DNA of 64,000 nucleotides. Origin: Chitinophaga cymbidii (GTDB lineage: Bacteria > Bacteroidota > Bacteroidia > Chitinophagales > Chitinophagaceae). The stretch lies in assembly GCF_007992715.1 (NCBI RefSeq), contig NZ_BKAU01000005.1, forward strand, positions 744,001-808,000. Reading direction: 5' to 3'. The notes beneath the pieces are model-generated. The model saw nothing but the letters and a program-made list of their open reading frames with translations. It searched no databases and was not told the origin of the DNA. Positions 59,899 to 64,000 of the stretch are shown here, piece after piece. How positions within the stretch are numbered: position 1 is the first letter of the stretch; every line of letters begins with the position of its first letter. The position numbers were made by a program, and so were the translations under genes.

Positions 59899-61599
59899 AT
59901 GAATTTGAAATATTTCAGGATAGGATGTTGCCTGGCCGGCGCGCTGCTGTGCTCGCAGGCGCAGGCACAGCAGGCAGACAGTATTGTGCAGCAGCTTGGC
60001 CGTCTGGTGGGGTCGTACCCGGACAATGAGCCCGGCGGCGTGCTGATCGTCAGCCGCCAGGGAAAGGATATTTTTCACAAAGCCTTCGGTGTAGCTAACC
60101 TGGAGCAGCCGCTTCCGATCACGGACAGCACCGTGTTCGAAGCTGCTTCCGTTACCAAGCAGTTCACCGCAACGGCTTTGCTGCTGCTGGTACGGCAGGG
60201 AAAGCTGTCGCTGGAAGACGATATACGAAAATATTTTCCGGAGCTGCCTGATTACGGCCGCACCATTACCATCCGGCAATGCCTTACGCATACCAGCGGG
60301 CTGAAGGACTGGCGGAACGTTACTTACCTGACCAGCTGGCCCACGGGCTACCGCCTGATGAACCAGGCTTTTGCACTGGATATGATCTTCCGCCAGGCTA
60401 ACCTGAACTACGAGCCGGGAGAGCGCTTTTCCTATACCAATGCGGGGTACGACCTGGCGGCCAGCCTCGTAGAAAAGCTGTCAGGCGTTTCCTTTTCGAA
60501 GTTTGTGCAGGACAGCCTGCTGATACCCGCCGGCATGACGCGCTCGTTCATGCGCAAACCCTTCCGGTCCGTCACCTCCAACAAGGCCACCGGCTATTAC
60601 CGCAGCGGCAAAACATTCCACGCCGGCACCGTTATGGATGAGAACTACGGGGCGGCGGGACTGATCACAACAGCCGGGGACCTGAAGAAATGGCTGCTGT
60701 ACGTCAATCATCATTTTGGTCCAAACGATCCTTTTACGAAGATGCGCCTTGAGCGGTACGTGTACAATAACGGCGATACCTGTGATTATGCGAACGGCGG
60801 GGTGTATGTAAAAGACATCAAGGGTGTTACGCAGATCACGCATTCGGGATTCCTCGGGGCTTTCCGCGCGCTGACCACTTACTATCCCGGGGAAGACATC
60901 ACCGTGAGCTACATGGGCAACAACCAGGAGATCTCCACGGTGGAGCTGAATAACGATGTATTCAAAATACTGTTCAACCGCACAGTTACAGATCCGCTTC
61001 CTTATTCCGAAAAAGATACGGTTCCCGTGCAGCCGAAAGACCTGGCGGGGAAAGCCGGCAGCTATATGAACGTCAAGGACAGTTCGGAAGTAATGCAGTT
61101 TTTCGTCCGCAACCAGCAGCTGCTGCAATACCGGGCGCGGCTACACGCTCTTCCCGGCGGTAAGTTTTTGTACGACAAGGCGGTCTATCATTTTTCCGAT
61201 AAAGGAAATTCACTGGCGGTGACCCGCAGCGGTGCAACGACCAACTATGTGAAACTGGCCTCCCGTCCCGTTTCCCCGGCTTTGCAGCAACAGCTTTCAG
61301 GAGCTTATCATAGTGAGGATTGTGATGTAACCATATACCTCCAGTCACATCCAAAAGGGCTCATGATGCACCGCGCGCCGTCAGATTCCGTGGTGCTTGA
61401 AAATGTTTATAACAACGGCACGCATGTAGGATATAAGGGCTTCGATCACGGCCTCCGGGCGATCTACGACTTTACGGTCATCAAAGGAAAAGTCGTGCGC
61501 CTGTCCATCAGCCTGCCAAGGGCCAACCGCATTTATTTCTACAAAACAAACGAAAAGAACGGCCTGACGCGCTCGCTGGCTGCGGCAGGCGCCCGTTGA
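59899..61599 (+). CDS. Serine hydrolase, third of the locus
   Basis: 566 residues, signal peptide ending AQAQ. Motifs: Ser84 in SVTK, YTN at 179-181, and THSGFLG in the later region, replacing KTG. Beyond about 380 a long C-terminal extension of about 180 residues has beta-strands (GSYMNVKDSSEVMQFFVRNQ) like D-aminopeptidase B/C domains that control substrate access. Together with its two neighbours it looks like a set with different cleavage preferences on D-amino-acid peptides. No lipobox, so soluble periplasmic or exported. Confidence 0.9.
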   Translation: MNLKYFRIGCCLAGALLCSQAQAQQADSIVQQLGRLVGSYPDNEPGGVLIVSRQGKDIFHKAFGVANLEQPLPITDSTVFEAASVTKQFTATALLLLVRQGKLSLEDDIRKYFPELPDYGRTITIRQCLTHTSGLKDWRNVTYLTSWPTGYRLMNQAFALDMIFRQANLNYEPGERFSYTNAGYDLAASLVEKLSGVSFSKFVQDSLLIPAGMTRSFMRKPFRSVTSNKATGYYRSGKTFHAGTVMDENYGAAGLITTAGDLKKWLLYVNHHFGPNDPFTKMRLERYVYNNGDTCDYANGGVYVKDIKGVTQITHSGFLGAFRALTTYYPGEDITVSYMGNNQEISTVELNNDVFKILFNRTVTDPLPYSEKDTVPVQPKDLAGKAGSYMNVKDSSEVMQFFVRNQQLLQYRARLHALPGGKFLYDKAVYHFSDKGNSLAVTRSGATTNYVKLASRPVSPALQQQLSGAYHSEDCDVTIYLQSHPKGLMMHRAPSDSVVLENVYNNGTHVGYKGFDHGLRAIYDFTVIKGKVVRLSISLPRANRIYFYKTNEKNGLTRSLAAAGAR

Positions 61600-61600
61600 T

Positions 61601-61671
61601 CCGCATGCCGGCATGCGGGTGCCCGCTTCAGGTAACGGCGGGCGCGCGTTGATCCGGATGGGGATATCCGG
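61601..61671 (+). terminator. Paired hairpins after the hydrolase genes
   Basis: A perfect 18-bp palindrome CCGCATGCCGGCATGCGG at 61601-61618 and a CCGGAT/ATCCGG hairpin at 61654-61671 followed by GTTTTG. Both are preceded by CGTTGAT. They may weaken or end transcription before the epimerase gene, but the T run is short. Confidence 0.4.
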
Positions 61672-61748
61672 GTTTTGCCCGGCAGCACCGCTGGCTTGAT
61701 GTTGCGTTGCCCGAAACTCGTTTTAAAAAATTGAAAAAACAGATACGA

Positions 61749-62768
61749 ATGAAACTCAGCTTTGAAAAATTCGAACTAAAGAAAAAATACCCGTTCACTA
61801 TTTCGGGTCATACCATGCTTTCCCAAACGGTTATTTATGTAACGCTGGAGCATGAAGGATATACCGGCACCGGCGAAGCCAGTCCGGGCTACTACTTCAA
61901 TGAAACGGTTGACGACGTGGCCGGTTTCTATACCTCCCTGGTGGCCGATTTCGCACGCTTCAACGACATGAGCAACCGCCAGGCGATCATGGATTTCGTG
62001 GAACGCAAACGCCCGGGCTTGACCGCCGCAAAGGGAGGCATCGATATCGCGCTCAACGACCTTTACGGCAAGATGACCGGACAGCCCTGCTACAAGCTGT
62101 TTGGCGCCAACCCCGCCACCATGCCCGTTACATCATTTACCATCGGTATGGACGAGCCGGACATGATCCGCAAAAAAGTGCGGGAAGCCACCGATTTCAA
62201 ACTCCTGAAAATTAAGCTGGGCGGGGACAACGACCGCGGGATCATAGAAGTGATCCGCTCCGAATCCAACCAACCGCTGACCGTAGACGCCAACCAGGGC
62301 TGGACGGACCGGCAGGAGGCGCTGGACATGATCCACTGGCTGAAAGAAAAAGGAACGGTATTCATTGAACAGCCCATGCCCGCTGACAGGTGGGACGATA
62401 ACGCCTGGATCACCGAACACAGCCCGCTGCCCGTGGTGGCAGACGAAGCCGTGCAGCGCCTGGCAGACGTGGAGAAAGCGAAAGGCGTGTACCATGGTAT
62501 CAATATCAAAATGTCGAAATGCACCGGCATGCTCGAAGGATACAAGATATGGCAGAAGGCGCGGTCATTAGGACTAAAGGTGATGATCGGCTGCATGGGG
62601 GAATCGTCCGTTGCCATACTGGGAGCCGCCGCCATCGCGCCGTTATGCGACTGGGTGGACCTGGACAGCAGCTGGCTGATGGCGAACAACCCGTATCATG
62701 ACCCGGTGTTGAAAGAAGGGAAAATTATTTTATCAGATGAACCGGGCCTGGGCCTGCGTAAACGATAG
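61749..62768 (+). CDS. Dipeptide epimerase (L-Ala-D/L-Glu epimerase type)
   Basis: 339 residues from ATG 61749; an upstream TTG frame from 61707 is rejected. Enolase superfamily: capping domain to about 120, then barrel with KIK at 154-156 (general base Lys), metal ligands Asp180 (VDANQGW), Glu207 (FIEQP), Asp232 (VADEAV), a Lys in NIKMSK, and the DLD at 304-306, which in L-Ala-D/L-Glu epimerases binds the dipeptide ammonium group. It converts L-Ala-D-Glu, a murein breakdown product, to L-Ala-L-Glu. It is cytoplasmic and is followed by a transporter-like gene 1 bp on. Confidence 0.92.
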   Translation: MKLSFEKFELKKKYPFTISGHTMLSQTVIYVTLEHEGYTGTGEASPGYYFNETVDDVAGFYTSLVADFARFNDMSNRQAIMDFVERKRPGLTAAKGGIDIALNDLYGKMTGQPCYKLFGANPATMPVTSFTIGMDEPDMIRKKVREATDFKLLKIKLGGDNDRGIIEVIRSESNQPLTVDANQGWTDRQEALDMIHWLKEKGTVFIEQPMPADRWDDNAWITEHSPLPVVADEAVQRLADVEKAKGVYHGINIKMSKCTGMLEGYKIWQKARSLGLKVMIGCMGESSVAILGAAAIAPLCDWVDLDSSWLMANNPYHDPVLKEGKIILSDEPGLGLRKR

Positions 62769-62769
62769 T

Positions 62770-64000
62770 ATGGATCTATTAACTGTCCGCACCCCGCTGA
62801 TCACGCAAGACATTGTTGTATTCGGGTTGCTTGCTGTCATCGCCGCGGTGGTGCAGCTTACCTCTACTTCACAGAACAGGATACTGAAACGATTTTATTT
62901 TTTCTGTCCGCCTTTACTGGTGATGTACTTCCTGCCGGGCATCCTGAACACCACGAACGTGATCAACGGCAACGACTCGCGCGTGTACGAGATCATTTCC
63001 AAATACCTGCTGCCCGCGGGACTGGTGCTGTTCACGCTGAGCGTGGATATCCGGGAGCTATGGAAGCTGCGTAAAAAGGCAGGCAGCATGTTCCTGGCCG
63101 GCGCGGTGGGCGTGATCATCGGGGGACCGCTGACAATTCTGATCGTAAAACAGTTCGCGCCCTCACTGGTGGGAGGCGAGGGTGCCGATGCCGTGTGGCG
63201 CGGACTGGCTTGCGTGTCCGGCAGCTGGATCGGCGGCAGCGCCAACCTGGCGGCGTTGAGCGAAGTGTTCAAGCCTAGTCCGCAGTTGTTCTCTTCCATG
63301 GTGGTGCTCGATACGATCATCGCCAATCTCTGGCTGGCGATCCTGCTGTACGGGGTAGGGAAGAACCGGCAATTGAACCGTTTCTTCCGCGCGGATGACC
63401 GCGATGTGGATGAGGTGCGGGAGAAGATCGAAGCTTACCAGATGGCCACTGCAAAAATCCCCGCGCTGCGGGACGTGTTGCTGATCCTTGCTATCGCATT
63501 CGGCGGCTGCGGGTTTGCATACCTGGTTGCAGAGCCGCTGGTGGCTTATGTGCAGCTGCATTTCCCGGTGCTGGAGCGGTTCAGCCTTACTTCTTCTTTC
63601 TTCTGGGTGGTGATCATCTGCACCACGCTGGGCGTGATATTGTCATTTACACCGTTGCGCCGGCTGGAAGGCGCGGGGGCTTCGCGTACGGGGAATGTGT
63701 TCCTGTACCTGTTCATTACCGCGGTGGGGATGCAGATGGATATTGTCAGCGTAGTGGAGAATTATGGGTTATTGCTGGTAGGATTGATCTGGCTGGTGTT
63801 TCACATCCTTGCGATGGTGATCGTGGGGCGGCTGATCCGCGCGCCTTACTTTTTCTTTGCCGTTTCCGGTGAGGCGAACCTCGGTGGCGCGGTGCAGGCG
63901 TCGCTGATCGCGTCTGCATTTCATACCTCGCTCGCGCCGGTGGGGGTGCTGCTGGCGGTGCTGGGGTATGTGTTCGGGAATTATGGGGGGTATTTGTGCG
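62770..64000 (+). CDS. DUF819 family membrane protein (partial)
   Basis: The ATG at 62770 is 1 bp after the epimerase stop. 410 residues are readable and the frame runs off the end of the window, missing perhaps a few residues. About ten membrane helices are visible, with the DUF819 segments VSGSWIGGSANLAALSEVF and the second GEANLGGAVQASLIASAF, a repeat of a Gly-rich pore-like motif. The family (YjcL) is unassigned but is found beside epimerases and peptidases; the location suggests uptake or export of peptides or amino acids across the inner membrane. Confidence 0.85.
   Translation, partial: MDLLTVRTPLITQDIVVFGLLAVIAAVVQLTSTSQNRILKRFYFFCPPLLVMYFLPGILNTTNVINGNDSRVYEIISKYLLPAGLVLFTLSVDIRELWKLRKKAGSMFLAGAVGVIIGGPLTILIVKQFAPSLVGGEGADAVWRGLACVSGSWIGGSANLAALSEVFKPSPQLFSSMVVLDTIIANLWLAILLYGVGKNRQLNRFFRADDRDVDEVREKIEAYQMATAKIPALRDVLLILAIAFGGCGFAYLVAEPLVAYVQLHFPVLERFSLTSSFFWVVIICTTLGVILSFTPLRRLEGAGASRTGNVFLYLFITAVGMQMDIVSVVENYGLLLVGLIWLVFHILAMVIVGRLIRAPYFFFAVSGEANLGGAVQASLIASAFHTSLAPVGVLLAVLGYVFGNYGGYLC

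Overview
The window reads as chromosome from a Bacteroidota bacterium, most probably a Chitinophagaceae member of the Chitinophaga type. The evidence is three SusC/SusD outer-membrane uptake systems, two ECF-sigma/FecR pairs that each precede a SusC with an N-terminal STN domain, a type IX secretion sorting tail on an amylase, GH97 and GH9 hydrolases, DUF1080 proteins, and promoters of the TTTG / TAnnTTTG type. I saw no rRNA, tRNA, CRISPR array, integrase or intact insertion sequence. The assignment rests on gene content, not on a search.

Layout. 1-5.1 kb: the C-terminal end of a GH9 cellulase, a PepSY-type membrane protein, a small lysine-rich ORF with its own terminator, and a two-gene unit of a secreted unknown protein and an M48 metalloprotease. 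5.1-7.8 kb: a visibly AT-rich island with an 11-bp repeat cluster, the decayed tail of an RHS toxin core, a CdiI-like immunity gene and several small or frameshifted ORFs, which looks like a polymorphic-toxin remnant. 7.8-14.9 kb: sigma, FecR, SusC and SusD on the minus strand with no enzyme attached. 15-22.4 kb: rhodanese, a GH97 glycosidase and a Nudix hydrolase, facing a three-gene unit of a propeller/cytochrome c protein and two DUF1080 (3-keto-glycoside hydrolase type) proteins.

22.4-27.9 kb: a compact imuA-imuB-dnaE2 mutagenesis operon preceded by a perfect 19-bp inverted repeat that brackets its likely promoter. 28-39.5 kb: a starch-utilisation locus (SusC, SusD, SusE, two GH13 amylases, one with a T9SS tail) beside a SusR-like membrane regulator. 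39.5-50 kb: lipoproteins, a spondin-domain lipoprotein, an AraC regulator, a thioredoxin-fold peroxiredoxin, a TonB receptor divergent from a FAD monooxygenase with a shared operator-like site, and a serine hydrolase.

50.2-64 kb: sigma, FecR, STN-SusC and SusD, then three serine hydrolases of the beta-lactamase/DD-peptidase fold, a dipeptide epimerase and a DUF819 membrane protein. I read this as a sensing-uptake-degradation system for cell-wall or other D-amino-acid-containing peptides: import across the outer membrane, trimming in the periplasm, transport inward, and epimerisation of L-Ala-D-Glu. This is the most interesting system in the window. Its substrate is inferred from enzyme families only.
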